Shown here in pieces: positions 1 through 8,796 of a stretch of 64,000 bases of DNA (positions are counted from its first letter, which is position 1; each line of letters begins with the position of its first letter). Both the position numbers and the translations under genes were made by a program. Source of the DNA: UBA2336 sp964419145. GTDB lineage: Bacteria > Bacteroidota > Bacteroidia > Cytophagales > Cyclobacteriaceae. Location of the stretch: positions 62,001 through 126,000 of the forward strand of contig CAYQOM010000003.1 in the NCBI GenBank assembly GCA_964419145.1, given 5' to 3'. The notes beneath the pieces were generated by a model that searched no databases, was not told the origin of the DNA, and was given only the letters and a program-made list of their open reading frames with translations.

Positions 1-201
1 AATGTTATCCCCATCAAGCAAATACGTTTTAAAACCGCGAGCAAAAAGTTGTGCCTCCAACTGAACCGCCAATGTTGATTTTCCTGAACCCGAAAGACCC
101 GTAAACCAGATTAACTTCGCGCGCTGCTGCATCAACTGCTCACGCTGCTCTTTCGAAACCTTTGTTTGTATGGGATACAGGTTGGTCATGTAGTTACTCA
201 T
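1..201 (-). CDS. cysC: Adenylylsulfate (APS) kinase CysC, N-terminal part
   Basis: The gene enters from the right and runs off the left edge; only the first 67 residues are visible. They contain a P-loop (GLSGSGKST, residues 35-43) and LLDGDN (61-66), both diagnostic of CysC, which phosphorylates adenylylsulfate to PAPS. The ATG (199-201) overlaps the TGA of the upstream transporter as ATGA, so translation is probably coupled. A sulfate-type transporter followed by APS kinase points to sulfate uptake and activation, either for assimilation or for sulfation of a glycan. The C-terminal half is outside the window, so completeness cannot be judged. Confidence 0.93.
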   Translation of the reverse strand, partial: MSNYMTNLYPIQTKVSKEQREQLMQQRAKLIWFTGLSGSGKSTLAVQLEAQLFARGFKTYLLDGDNI

Positions 202-2015
202 AGGTTATAAAACCAGGCTATAAAGGTGATACAAATAACCGCATAAATAATTGTTAATGGTGTGCCTACACGAACGAAATCCTTGAACGTGTAACCGCCC
301 GGACCGTACACCATCAGGTTGGTTTGATAACCGATGGGCGTCATAAAATCACCGGAAGCGCCAAAAGCAATGGCCACGAAAAACGGTGTTGCCGGCAACG
401 ACAATTGTTCAGCAAGCGACATGGCAATGGGAAACATAATAGAAACCGCTGCCGGGTTGGTTACCAATGCCGTTAAAAAGATGGTTACCAAAAACAATGC
501 ACTCAAAACGCCAACAGATCCAATCGACTCCCCCACGTTAATCAATGCAGTAGCCACCAATGCCGCTGTTCCTGATTTCTCAAGGGCAATACCGATAGCC
601 AGGGAACATACCAACACCATCAACAAATTAAAATCAAGTTGGCGCCTGATCTCTTCCAGGTTCAATATTCCTAAAAAAATCAGCGCTGATAATACCACCA
701 ACGATGCGGTGAACAACGGAATAAAACCCAATATACCAGCCAACAACATCAGGAAACTTCCCACCCCTACCCAGTATTTCCAAACAGGCTTTTTGTACTC
801 CACTTTCTTAGGAACGGACAAATAAAACAAGTCCTTCTCGTGATTGGCTGAATTATTTTCATCGCCCGACAACAGCAGCATAAAGTCGCCACCGGCAATG
901 TGCATTTCACCTACTTTACCGGAAACGCGTTTACCGTTTCGATGAATCGCTACAATGGAAGAATTGAATTTTTTTCGGAAATCTGAGTCTTTGATTCTTC
1001 TACCGATCAGGTTTGAACTGGCTGGAATAACCGCTTCAATAAAATTAAATTGATTCTCCGCCTCCATGCCATCCTGTTCAGGAATGCGTAGTCCGTTATC
1101 CTGATGGATCAGGTCATAAATGGATTGGGTGTGCCCGGAGAAAAAAAGTGCATCGCCCGATTGAAGTTTTTCTTCCGGTGACACCGGTGAAATTACTTCT
1201 TCGTTACGTATAATTTCTACCAGAAATAAATCCTGCAGGTTTCGCAGCCCTGCTTCCTTCACGGTTTTACCGATTAGTTTTGAATCAGCAAAGACTTCTG
1301 TCTCAATAATATATTCTTTAAGGTTCTGGCGCACCGTGTCCAGCTTGCTTACATTTTTGGGCAACAACTTGTATCCAAAAAAATATAAGTAAATCCATCC
1401 GGCAACAGTTACCAACAAACCGAGATAAAGGAAATCCTGAAAGCCAAGAAGGGGTAATTTATATTCCGTCATCAAACCAATCAGAACCAGGTTGGTAGAT
1501 GTACCAATAACGGTAATCATACCGCCAAGAATGGTAGCATACGAAAGTGGAATCAATAATTTGGAGGCTGGTGTACCGGTACGGTCTGCCCAATCCTTTA
1601 CATAAGGAATCAGAAACGCTACAATGGGCGTGTTATTTAAAAATGCTGACACCGATGAAGAAATCACCATCATGCGTAACAGAAAAGCCTTGGGTTTCAG
1701 TGTGGCCTTAAACAATCGGGTAAAAAATTCCGGGCCGAATACCGACCGGATTCCTGCCGTTACCAGAATCAGCAAAAAGATCACAACAATCTGTTGATTG
1801 CTTAACCCTTTCAGTAACTCAGCCGGGTTAATTACACCAATAAGCAGCAAAGCCAGCACGGCAATAAAAAACGACAAGGCAGGGTTGAACCACTCCCGGT
1901 AGAGTGATACCACCAACAGGATAACAATACCTAAAACAAGGCCTTGAATGAGCGTAAACTCCACTAATTCGGTAGATTTAAGAGGCAAATTTAAAGAAAA
2001 CAGTGAAACTGGCAA
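198..2015 (-). CDS. SLC13/DASS-family anion (probably sulfate) permease with two TrkA-C domains
   Basis: This 605-residue polytopic membrane protein has hydrophobic blocks at roughly 20-220 and 410-605. They flank a soluble middle with two RCK_C/TrkA-C-like domains (about 230-300 and 320-390). That layout is typical of bacterial SLC13/DASS proteins annotated as Na+/sulfate symporters. NNTP near residue 127 and GTSTN near residue 170 resemble the family's substrate/Na+ site loops. It is followed with a 4-bp overlap by cysC, which supports sulfate as the substrate. It lies 41 bp after kdsA and is probably in the same transcript. Substrate identity is inferred from the neighbour and not seen directly. 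Confidence 0.88.
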   Translation of the reverse strand: MPVSLFSLNLPLKSTELVEFTLIQGLVLGIVILLVVSLYREWFNPALSFFIAVLALLLIGVINPAELLKGLSNQQIVVIFLLILVTAGIRSVFGPEFFTRLFKATLKPKAFLLRMMVISSSVSAFLNNTPIVAFLIPYVKDWADRTGTPASKLLIPLSYATILGGMITVIGTSTNLVLIGLMTEYKLPLLGFQDFLYLGLLVTVAGWIYLYFFGYKLLPKNVSKLDTVRQNLKEYIIETEVFADSKLIGKTVKEAGLRNLQDLFLVEIIRNEEVISPVSPEEKLQSGDALFFSGHTQSIYDLIHQDNGLRIPEQDGMEAENQFNFIEAVIPASSNLIGRRIKDSDFRKKFNSSIVAIHRNGKRVSGKVGEMHIAGGDFMLLLSGDENNSANHEKDLFYLSVPKKVEYKKPVWKYWVGVGSFLMLLAGILGFIPLFTASLVVLSALIFLGILNLEEIRRQLDFNLLMVLVCSLAIGIALEKSGTAALVATALINVGESIGSVGVLSALFLVTIFLTALVTNPAAVSIMFPIAMSLAEQLSLPATPFFVAIAFGASGDFMTPIGYQTNLMVYGPGGYTFKDFVRVGTPLTIIYAVICITFIAWFYNL

Positions 2016-2056
2016 GCCTGCGGCATAAAGCCGAAAATTGTTTCAATAGACGGTGG

Positions 2057-2896
2057 TTAGTCCTCCAGCGACTTATGAAGATCCCAGAACTTCTTTAAAC
2101 GCGTAACAAACTCTTCCATTTGATCTAATGGAATCATGTTTGGACCATCGCTTAGCGCCTTGTCGGGATTAGGATGAGTCTCAATAAAAAAACCATCAAC
2201 ACCAACCGCTGCGGCCGCACGCGACAGATAAGGAGCAAATTCACGCTGTCCGCCAGATGATCCACCTTTTCCTCCGGGTTGCTGAACGGAATGGGTAACA
2301 TCGAAAATTACAGGCGTGTACTGGCGCATAATCGGCAAGGAGCGCATGTCCACGACCAGTGTATGGTAGCCAAAACTAGCACCGCGCTCAGTAAGAAATA
2401 CGTTGTTGTTGCCTTCACCTCTTACCTTGTCCACGGCATACTTCATGTCTTCCGGTGCCATGAACTGACCCTTTTTCACTTTAACCGCTTTACCCGTTCT
2501 GGCTGCCGCCTTCAATAAATCGGTTTGGCGACACAAGAATGCTGGAATCTGCAACACGTCAGCCACCTGGGCTGCTTCCGCACATTGATAGGATTCATGT
2601 ACATCGGTAACAATGGGTACGTGTAACTTTTGTTTCACCATATCAAGTATTTCCAGCCCCATATCCATAGACGGACCACGATATGAACCTGAAGAAGTGC
2701 GATTTGCTTTATCAAATGAAGATTTAAAAACATAATCGATATCCAGCTTTTCGCAGATGGCTTTCACCTGAACACCCGTTTCATAACAAATATCAAAACT
2801 TTCGGCAGCACAGGGGCCGGCAAACAACACCATGCGTGTTCCACCTAACGTAATCTTATCGGCAATACGGACCGTCTCTTTAAATTTTTCCATCAT
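2057..2896 (-). CDS. kdsA: 3-deoxy-8-phosphooctulonate (Kdo-8-P) synthase
   Basis: This enzyme condenses phosphoenolpyruvate with arabinose-5-phosphate to give Kdo-8-phosphate, a precursor of the LPS inner core. The 279-residue length matches the family (about 280). Recognisable family segments are FAGPCAAES near residue 25, FKSSFDKANR near 57, PIVTDVHE near 95 and FDVTHSVQQPG near 200. The start overlaps the stop of kdsC by ATGA, so the two steps of Kdo synthesis are translationally coupled. Confidence is high because length, motifs and neighbour all agree. Confidence 0.97.
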   Translation of the reverse strand: MMEKFKETVRIADKITLGGTRMVLFAGPCAAESFDICYETGVQVKAICEKLDIDYVFKSSFDKANRTSSGSYRGPSMDMGLEILDMVKQKLHVPIVTDVHESYQCAEAAQVADVLQIPAFLCRQTDLLKAAARTGKAVKVKKGQFMAPEDMKYAVDKVRGEGNNNVFLTERGASFGYHTLVVDMRSLPIMRQYTPVIFDVTHSVQQPGGKGGSSGGQREFAPYLSRAAAAVGVDGFFIETHPNPDKALSDGPNMIPLDQMEEFVTRLKKFWDLHKSLED

Positions 2897-3429
2897 GCTA
2901 TCAAATTGGAGAGCTTTCCCTGTGAGGCCAACACCAAGTCGGCCACTTCACGAAATACGCCCTTTCCTCCTTTTGCAAAGGTAACAAGATCAGCCTGATC
3001 TTTAACATAACTCAAAGCATCAGCAGGACAAACACTCAGACCAACGAGTTTAAACACACCCAAATCATTAATGTCATCACCCACATAGGTTACGTCCTTC
3101 TTTTTTAAAGAATAATGCTCCATCAGTTTTCGGCATACCTCAGCTTTATCTACAATGCCTTGATGGCAAAAATCTACCTTTAACTCAGCCATGCGTTTGG
3201 TTACGGTAGCAGACTCACGCCCCGTAATGGCTCCTAAAATAATTCCGCTCTTCTTCACGTAGCTAACGATAAAGCCATCCTTTACATTGAATTCCTTTGT
3301 CTCCTTGCCGGTCTCATCATAGATAATTCGTCCATCGGTAAGTACTCCATCTACATCAAAAAAGATAGCCTTAATAGCAGTTGCCTTTTCAACTTGTTCT
3401 TTGGTGTATCGTTCCAGAATCTTTTTCAA
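2893..3429 (-). CDS. kdsC: Kdo-8-phosphate phosphatase (HAD family)
   Basis: A 178-residue HAD phosphatase of the KdsC type that removes phosphate from Kdo-8-P. The nucleophile motif DVDGVLTDG begins at Asp25, and the Mg-binding motif YVGDDINDL is near residue 115. KdsC proteins lack a large cap and act as tetramers, and the short length fits. It is the first gene of the minus-strand operon kdsC-kdsA-SLC13-cysC. It is divergent from the acylase gene at 3517, so promoters for both should lie within 3430-3516. Confidence 0.95.
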   Translation of the reverse strand: MKKILERYTKEQVEKATAIKAIFFDVDGVLTDGRIIYDETGKETKEFNVKDGFIVSYVKKSGIILGAITGRESATVTKRMAELKVDFCHQGIVDKAEVCRKLMEHYSLKKKDVTYVGDDINDLGVFKLVGLSVCPADALSYVKDQADLVTFAKGGKGVFREVADLVLASQGKLSNLIA

Positions 3430-3516
3430 ACAGAAAGGATTTAAAGTTTTTGAAGAATGTAGCTCGAAAATTAGGAAAAGTTTTTAAGTTGGAAAGTTGT
3501 TGAAATCCAATCCTCC

Positions 3517-5958
3517 ATGAATTTAAAATTCCTGATTAGCCTTACAGTTACCTTGTTATTGATTTGGGCCCTAAACAAAAGCTGGGAAGTTGGCTCCATC
3601 CGCATTCCACCTCCGGGCAAATTCCTTGATCCCGCGCATGGTTTCTGGCAAAATATTGAACCAAAAGGATTCAGGCTCCCCGAATCGTTGAACATTCCCG
3701 GATTACAGCAACCCGTTACAGTTGCGTTCGATAGCATCATGATCCCGCACATTTTTGCACAAAACGATGAAGACCTTTACCTGGCACAAGGCTATGTAAC
3801 TGCGTTTCACCGGCTTTGGCAGATGGAGTTTCAAACCCATGCCGCTGCAGGCCGATTGGCGGAAATTTTAGGAAGCGGCCCCGATGATGCCATATTGAAT
3901 TACGACCGCACCCAACGTAGATTGGGAATGGTATACGCTGCCGAAAATGCATACCGTAGCATGGAGAATGACCCTGTGGCCAAAATGGTGGCTGGCAAAT
4001 ATGCCGAGGGAATAAATACCTACATCCAATCACTTTCGTACAGAGACCTTCCCCTGGAATACAAAATACTGGATTATAAACCGGAGGAATGGACCATGCT
4101 GAAATCGGCTTTGCTCCTGCGTAGCATGGCACAAACGCTAAACAGTGGGGATAAAGACATACAGATGACCAACGCCCTGAAATTGTTCGGCAAGGAGATG
4201 ATTGATGTCCTCTACCCCGACCGCGAGCCCATGGGCGACCCGATTGTGGATAAACCGGAGGGTTGGAATTTCGAACCCGCCCACTTGAATGACACCATTC
4301 TGGCCTTGCCTGATGAGTTAATCGCCATAAGCGGACTAACCACACCGGAGCCCAACATCGGCAGCAACAACTGGGCTGTAAGCGGCAGTAAAACACAATC
4401 GGGTTACCCGATTTTATGTAACGATCCACACCTGAGCATAACCTTGCCGTCCATCTGGTATGCCATTCAATTGCATGCACCTGGCATCAATACCATGGGT
4501 GTCTCCCTTCCCGGTGCACCCGGCATCATCATCGGGTTTAATGATTCCATTGCGTGGGGCGTGACCAATGCGCAACGCGATCTGGTGGACTGGTACCGCA
4601 TTACGTTTGAAAACAATGAAAAAGATAAGTACCTGTTGGATGGTGAATGGAAAGATACACACAAAGTAGTGGAAGAAATTGCAGTGCGTGGTGGTGAAGT
4701 ACTTTTTGACACCGTTATCTACACCCATTGGGGTCCGATTCCATACGATGAACACTTTCGCGCGGAAAATGAACGAAAGCACTTTGCCTTCCGATGGATT
4801 GCACACGATGAATCGGAGGAGTTATTGACTTTTTACAAACTAAACCGGGCAAAAAATCATAGCGATTACATGAATGCACTGGATCACTTTTCTTCTCCGG
4901 CTCAAAACTTTGTTTTTGCTTCCGTTACCGGAGATATCGCCATGCGCATACAGGGAAAATTTCCGGCTCGTAAAAAATATGAAGGGAAATTTGTGTTGGA
5001 CGGGAGTCATTCAACACAAGGCCCGCTTGGGTACATCCCTTTTGAACACAACGTAATGGATAAAAATCCGGAACGTGGTTTTGTCAGCTCTGCCAATCAA
5101 TACCCGGCTGATTCAACCTATCCATATTACATCAATGCCGTAAGCTATGAAGCGCATCGCAACAGAAGAATTAACAATGTGCTTCGTGAGAAGAATAACC
5201 TTACCGTAAAAGATATGATGAACCTTCAGCTTGATAATTACAGCATAAAGGCTGAAGAAATTTTACCTACGTTAGTTCAGGCCATTGATGGATCTGCATT
5301 ATCGCCAGTAGAAAAGGAAGCATACAACATTTTATCAGGTTGGGATTACTATTACCATAAAGATGCACAGGCCCCACCCTACTTTGAAGGCTGGTGGCGC
5401 AACCTGGTGGTTTCCATTTGGGATGAGATGCGAAATGATTCTGTCTCCTTATCCTATCCCACTTCATGGAACACAAGTTATTTAATACGCACGCAACCCG
5501 AATTACCTTTTTTTGATATCCAATCTACTCCCGAAAAGGAAACGATCACTGATCTAATCCGGCAAGCTTTTAAAAAGTCCGTAGAGGAAGTGGAAGCCTG
5601 GAAAAAAGAAAACACAAAACCATTGCGCTGGGCTGACTTCAAGGATACATACGTTGAACATCTTACCCGCCAGGCTCCGTTTAGCTTTCATGTGGAACAT
5701 GGCGGGCATGGCGATGCAGTAAACGCATCCTCCCGAAGGCACGGCCCATCGTGGCGCATGATTGTAAGCGTAGAGCCTGACGGACCAAAAGCATTTGCCA
5801 CTTACCCGGGTGGGCAATCCGGAAATCCGGGAAGTGTTCACTACAATTCCATGCTTGACCGGTGGGCGAACGGAACGTATTTTAGGATGCTGTTTCTGCG
5901 GCAAGTCGATCAGTCTGCCGATAGAATTTTATTTTCCACCACCTTAAACCCAAAATGA
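3517..5958 (+). CDS. Penicillin acylase family protein (Ntn hydrolase)
   Basis: An 813-residue precursor with an N-terminal signal or anchor segment (residues 1-20). A penicillin-amidase domain follows. The expected autoprocessing site is GSNNWAVSG, with Ser283 becoming the N-terminal nucleophile of the beta chain after cleavage from the preceding Gly. The alpha-chain segment with AYVTAFHRLWQM-like sequence around 90-105 is also typical. Members cleave amide-linked acyl groups (beta-lactams, N-acyl-homoserine lactones, or other N-acyl compounds) in the periplasm. The substrate cannot be decided from sequence. The next gene starts 1 bp after this stop. Confidence 0.9.
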   Translation: MNLKFLISLTVTLLLIWALNKSWEVGSIRIPPPGKFLDPAHGFWQNIEPKGFRLPESLNIPGLQQPVTVAFDSIMIPHIFAQNDEDLYLAQGYVTAFHRLWQMEFQTHAAAGRLAEILGSGPDDAILNYDRTQRRLGMVYAAENAYRSMENDPVAKMVAGKYAEGINTYIQSLSYRDLPLEYKILDYKPEEWTMLKSALLLRSMAQTLNSGDKDIQMTNALKLFGKEMIDVLYPDREPMGDPIVDKPEGWNFEPAHLNDTILALPDELIAISGLTTPEPNIGSNNWAVSGSKTQSGYPILCNDPHLSITLPSIWYAIQLHAPGINTMGVSLPGAPGIIIGFNDSIAWGVTNAQRDLVDWYRITFENNEKDKYLLDGEWKDTHKVVEEIAVRGGEVLFDTVIYTHWGPIPYDEHFRAENERKHFAFRWIAHDESEELLTFYKLNRAKNHSDYMNALDHFSSPAQNFVFASVTGDIAMRIQGKFPARKKYEGKFVLDGSHSTQGPLGYIPFEHNVMDKNPERGFVSSANQYPADSTYPYYINAVSYEAHRNRRINNVLREKNNLTVKDMMNLQLDNYSIKAEEILPTLVQAIDGSALSPVEKEAYNILSGWDYYYHKDAQAPPYFEGWWRNLVVSIWDEMRNDSVSLSYPTSWNTSYLIRTQPELPFFDIQSTPEKETITDLIRQAFKKSVEEVEAWKKENTKPLRWADFKDTYVEHLTRQAPFSFHVEHGGHGDAVNASSRRHGPSWRMIVSVEPDGPKAFATYPGGQSGNPGSVHYNSMLDRWANGTYFRMLFLRQVDQSADRILFSTTLNPK

Positions 5959-5959
5959 C

Positions 5960-6304
5960 ATGAAATTTACGGTACAACTGGTCGCGATTGTCATTATGAG
6001 TTGGCTACTCGAAATGTTTTTACCATGGTGGAGTATTGCCATTGCCGGATTCATCGGAGGCTTTGCCTTCAGATCCAAATCAAATTTTGTGGCAGGCTTT
6101 CTGGCCATTGCGTTGTTGTGGTTTATCCATGCGTTCATCATCGACCTGCAGGCATCTGCCCCGCTTGCTGAAAAAATTGCCGTTTTACTGATGGTACAAA
6201 ACAAGATACTGCTATTCTTACTCACCGCGGTAATCGGTGGTTTGGTTGGTGGTTTCGCTACGCTTTCGGGGGCGTTGTTAAAGAGTGGTCGTAAGGTAAG
6301 GTGA
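5960..6304 (+). CDS. Small integral membrane protein, function unknown
   Basis: 114 residues with three to four hydrophobic segments (about 2-18, 22-35, 42-60 and 73-105) separated by short polar loops. The ATG sits 1 bp after the stop of the acylase, so it is almost certainly co-translated with it. No motif suggests a reaction. It resembles small conserved Bacteroidota membrane proteins of unknown role. The end faces the CsbD gene at 6468 on the opposite strand. A GAAGGG...CCCTCCTTC imperfect hairpin at about 6407-6433 could terminate transcription from either side. Confidence 0.75.
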   Translation: MKFTVQLVAIVIMSWLLEMFLPWWSIAIAGFIGGFAFRSKSNFVAGFLAIALLWFIHAFIIDLQASAPLAEKIAVLLMVQNKILLFLLTAVIGGLVGGFATLSGALLKSGRKVR

Positions 6305-6467
6305 GTATCGATCAAACGATGAGTTAAGATCGAAAACAATATTCAAATGATGCGGTTTGAAATAATAATTCAGCAAAAGTCTAAATCAAATAAAACTATG
6401 TAAAAAAGAAGGGTTAATGATCGCCCTCCTTCCTTTGAAAACCAATTTAAAACGATGCAATGCCACG

Positions 6468-6677
6468 TTACTGTTGTATCGTTTTCAGGATACCGACTAC
6501 TTCCTCGCGTTTCTTGTTGAGTTTAACTTCAATTCGCTTCAGAAGGTCTTCTTCTTTTCCTGCTGTAAATTCAAGATCGGCATCGGTTAATTTAGGAAAC
6601 TTGTCCTGAAGCTTCTTTGCATGATCTTTCCAAACTCCTGTTATTTGAAACGGACTCGAAACATTTGTTGTACTCAT
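6468..6677 (-). CDS. CsbD-like stress protein (copy 1)
   Basis: A 69-residue helical protein with the CsbD pattern: W-K near residue 16, the LTDADLEFTAGKEEDLLKRIE block, and a C-terminal KREEVVGILK helix. CsbD proteins are small, abundant general-stress proteins in many bacteria, and their biochemical role is unknown. A paralogue is at 16759-16947 on the plus strand. This copy has a short N-terminal extension (about 10 residues) ahead of the core. It is the outermost left member of the mirror-arranged stress/cold cluster. Confidence 0.8.
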   Translation of the reverse strand: MSTTNVSSPFQITGVWKDHAKKLQDKFPKLTDADLEFTAGKEEDLLKRIEVKLNKKREEVVGILKTIQQ

Positions 6678-6770
6678 AATATTAATTGTTTAAATGGTTA
6701 CTTGCTATACCTGCAGCGTATTATGTGTGAATCAAAAGTTTCTTAATTATTAATCAACTCCCTTATTCCA

Positions 6771-7112
6771 TTAATCCTCATAACCGCTTTTAATAATGGT
6801 TGAAATCATCTTGAACCGTACGTTGGCGCGAATGGTATTGCGCGAATGTGCCGGTATAATAATTGACTGACCGATTGTAAGCAAATTCAATTTGTCATCA
6901 ATTAAAATCTCTGCAGTTCCATCGATAACCTGAATGAATGTATCAAACGGTGAGGTCTTCTCTGTCAATGCTTCACCCGAATCAAAAGATACGGCACTTA
7001 CATTACCAGTTGTTTTCTTGATTATAGTTTTAATGACCACAGAATTGGGTACATATTCTATTATTTCAACAATAATAAATGCCTTCGATTTTTCAACTTC
7101 ACTGTTGTCCAT
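6771..7112 (-). CDS. Cupin-domain protein
   Basis: 113 residues. The pattern of beta strands, with GTAEILIDDKLNLLTIGQS at about 65-84 followed by IIIPAHSRNTIRA, is the conserved small-barrel cupin core. The first His-rich cupin motif is degenerate: only one clear His (in PAHSRN) is seen, so metal binding is doubtful. A regulatory or sensory role or an orphan enzyme fold is equally possible. It sits 93 bp upstream of CsbD copy 1 on the same strand, within the stress cluster. Confidence 0.72.
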   Translation of the reverse strand: MDNSEVEKSKAFIIVEIIEYVPNSVVIKTIIKKTTGNVSAVSFDSGEALTEKTSPFDTFIQVIDGTAEILIDDKLNLLTIGQSIIIPAHSRNTIRANVRFKMISTIIKSGYED

Positions 7113-7277
7113 ATTATAACTCCTCTATTCTTTCTGTTTAAAGTGATACGCAATCACTCAACCGGTTGTAAAAATCAGGCTATTCTGTCGTAAATACCTT
7201 ACACAAAAAACAACAATGATTGCAAACCTTACTGATACAATAACACTGAAAAAGACTTAGCGGCCATCAAAAAATTC

Positions 7278-7643
7278 TCATGGAATTGTCAGCTCAATTA
7301 AATTTCCTTTAAACAATGTCTCTTCTCCTATACTGACCAATCCACCGATTTGCCAGAAAACGTTATTTGGCTTACAACCTCCACATAAAATGACATTTCC
7401 CCCTGCACCACCCCGTGTAATCAAATCATGATTTGTTTGAAATATCCATACAGCATCCGCATTTCCCACAGCATCAAGAATCAAGTTTCCATCCTGAATA
7501 ATCAGTGAACCGGTTGTCCTATAAAAACCAGGTTCTGGCACGGTATTTCCTAATTCATGTGGATAACCTTTTTCAAGCGTCATTTGGGCCTTATCAGAAA
7601 ATGAAGATGTTGATGGAATTACCAGATGAATTTGCTTGCCCAT
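7278..7643 (-). pseudogene. Truncated ice-binding (DUF3494) domain protein
   Basis: 121 residues that align by eye to the middle of the DUF3494 ice-binding domain in the full protein encoded at 12097-13488. Matching segments are PGFYRTTGSLIIQDGNLILDA, NADAVWIFQ, GGAGGNVIL and NNVFWQ. It has no signal peptide and lacks about 100 residues of the domain's N-terminal part and about 30 of the C-terminal strands. The beta-solenoid is therefore incomplete. The reading frame is nevertheless open from an ATG, so it could be an expressed cytoplasmic fragment. I call it a probable remnant. The alternative is a deliberately short homologue. Confidence 0.6.
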
Positions 7644-7691
7644 AATTTAAAATGCTATGAATTTTCTCTAGTTGGAGGTAATCCCCAGAAA

Positions 7692-7847
7692 TTAAAGCGC
7701 ACTCTTTCCTTTAATCACTCGGAACAGAATTGCGATAAGCGCAATCACCAATAAAATGTGGATAAGTCCACCTGCGTTGTATCCCAGGTATCCGATTGCC
7801 CATAGTATTACCAAAACAACGGCAACTAAATAGAGTAAATTTTGCAT
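7692..7847 (-). CDS. lmo0937-type 51-residue membrane protein
   Basis: 51 residues with two transmembrane segments (about 3-20 and 27-43) and a basic C-terminus (FRVIKGKSAL). This is the pattern of the small lmo0937/DUF5670 membrane proteins found in stress-gene clusters. I chose the ATG at 7847. An in-frame extension upstream to 7937 would overlap the next gene and has a Trp/Cys-rich, unlikely sequence. Function is unknown. It is probably co-transcribed with the two small genes upstream (7859-8382). Confidence 0.75.
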   Translation of the reverse strand: MQNLLYLVAVVLVILWAIGYLGYNAGGLIHILLVIALIAILFRVIKGKSAL

Positions 7848-7858
7848 AACTAACGATT

Positions 7859-8074
7859 TTAAGATTTCTTGTTTATTCCAACCAGGTAAATACCGGCCCC
7901 CACGGCCATTACACCAACACCAATAAGTGGCGACCAATTCAGATTCTGCTTTTTGTTAGCCATAATTTCAACCTCACCCAGGTCAACTACCTTCTCGCGG
8001 GTAAAAAAACTGAAACTGGTGTAAAGCGTTAAAACAGCACCTACTATGAAAACTACAATTCCCAACTTTTTCAT
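7859..8074 (-). CDS. Two-TM membrane protein of 71 residues, stress-cluster type
   Basis: 71 residues: a TM at 4-22, a short exposed loop EKVVDLGEVEI followed by NLNWSPLIG, then a second TM at 48-65. This loop-plus-NWSP arrangement recurs in small Bacteroidota membrane proteins, but no function is known to me. Its ATG shares one base with the TAA of the upstream gene (TAATG), so the two are translationally coupled. It probably forms an operon with the genes at 8074-8382 and 7692-7847. Confidence 0.72.
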   Translation of the reverse strand: MKKLGIVVFIVGAVLTLYTSFSFFTREKVVDLGEVEIMANKKQNLNWSPLIGVGVMAVGAGIYLVGINKKS

Positions 8075-8382
8075 TACAGTAAAACGATGAGTAAAATAAT
8101 AACGAGCAGTAATGCACCAACAGAAAGGTAAACACCTCCGTTACTGGCTTTCAAATCTCTTTTTAACACACGCACTTCCTTGCGCAACGCTCGTTTTTCG
8201 GATGGCCTCATGTTAGACTTATCCAGGGCGTTAATCTCTTCCAACCGGTTGAGCATCAACCTGACTTCAATAGGTTCAGTACCATTACTGATGGGTGCAA
8301 CAGGAGGTGAAGATGCGGCAGCATTTCCAAGTGTCGGGACCACGGTCGCCAGCACAATTAAACACAACATTACTTTTTTCAT
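8074..8382 (-). CDS. Secreted or inner-membrane protein with signal peptide and C-terminal TM
   Basis: 102 residues from the ATG at 8382: signal peptide MKKVMLCLIVLATVVPTLG, a Pro/Ser linker, a charged helix (VRLMLNRLEEINALDKSN...RALRKEVRVLKRDLK, about 42-80) and a hydrophobic C-terminal segment (GALLLVIILLIVLL). An in-frame extension to 8517 is Cys-rich and does not resemble a protein start, so I reject it. This layout is common among unnamed Bacteroidota envelope-stress proteins. It is the first gene of a three-gene minus-strand operon. Confidence 0.72.
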   Translation of the reverse strand: MKKVMLCLIVLATVVPTLGNAAASSPPVAPISNGTEPIEVRLMLNRLEEINALDKSNMRPSEKRALRKEVRVLKRDLKASNGGVYLSVGALLLVIILLIVLL

Positions 8383-8796
8383 GACATAATTTTTTATCCA
8401 CAGTCTGGTGGAGCAGTTGTGAAACCCTTTCACGCAGTAAAATTCAGTATTTCGCATACAAAAAGCGTTACACCCGCAACCAACAGAGTTACATATGTTA
8501 CAGGTTAGGCTATGCATATCCTTTTAAAACGTAACAAAACATCTCATCACAAAAAATGCATTTCAATGATAAACTCAGCTCTGCAATAGCTACAGGCAAA
8601 AAAGAAAAGGACAGGAATTTTGCTTTCCTGTCCAATTCCAAAACCAGACAACTTTAAAAGTTGCAGGAGCGTATGGAATAACACTCCTTACCCGGGTTAA
8701 AGATGCAACACCTTAGTTTATCTACGCTTACAAATTTTAAAGGGAAAGTTACACATATCACAGTCACAACTGCAGGGTGTTGCTGCCCGTGAGCAG
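8383..8796. other. Intergenic region with repeated GTTACA motifs and a terminator
   Basis: 414 bases without a convincing gene. Near the operon start (about 8487-8505) lies AGTTACATATGTTACAGG, a close inverted pair of TGTTACA. Another GTAACA is at about 8529. The same hexamer recurs in the divergent control region at 11032-11088 and upstream of the ice-binding gene at about 11843-11858. An intrinsic terminator for the AraC gene lies at 8598-8633. The remainder shows nothing I can assign. Confidence 0.5.
8598..8633 (-). terminator. Intrinsic terminator downstream of AraC copy 1
   Basis: On the minus strand the stem GGACAGGAA / TTCCTGTCC (8633-8625 with 8617-8609) is followed by a T-rich tract (8608-8598). 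It lies about 165 bp after the stop of the AraC gene at 8797, with no gene between. Confidence 0.75.

Noticed and set aside
334..825. Long open frame on the plus strand
   Set aside because: It lies wholly inside the SLC13 transporter gene on the opposite strand and has the composition of an antisense shadow (rich in Asn, Ala, Thr).
3737..4480. 247-residue open frame, minus strand
   Set aside because: Antisense to the penicillin-acylase gene; Cys/Trp/Arg-rich with no family features.
8385..8517. N-terminal extension of the 8074-8382 gene
   Set aside because: The extension is Cys-rich, lacks a signal sequence and precedes a perfectly normal signal-peptide start at 8382.
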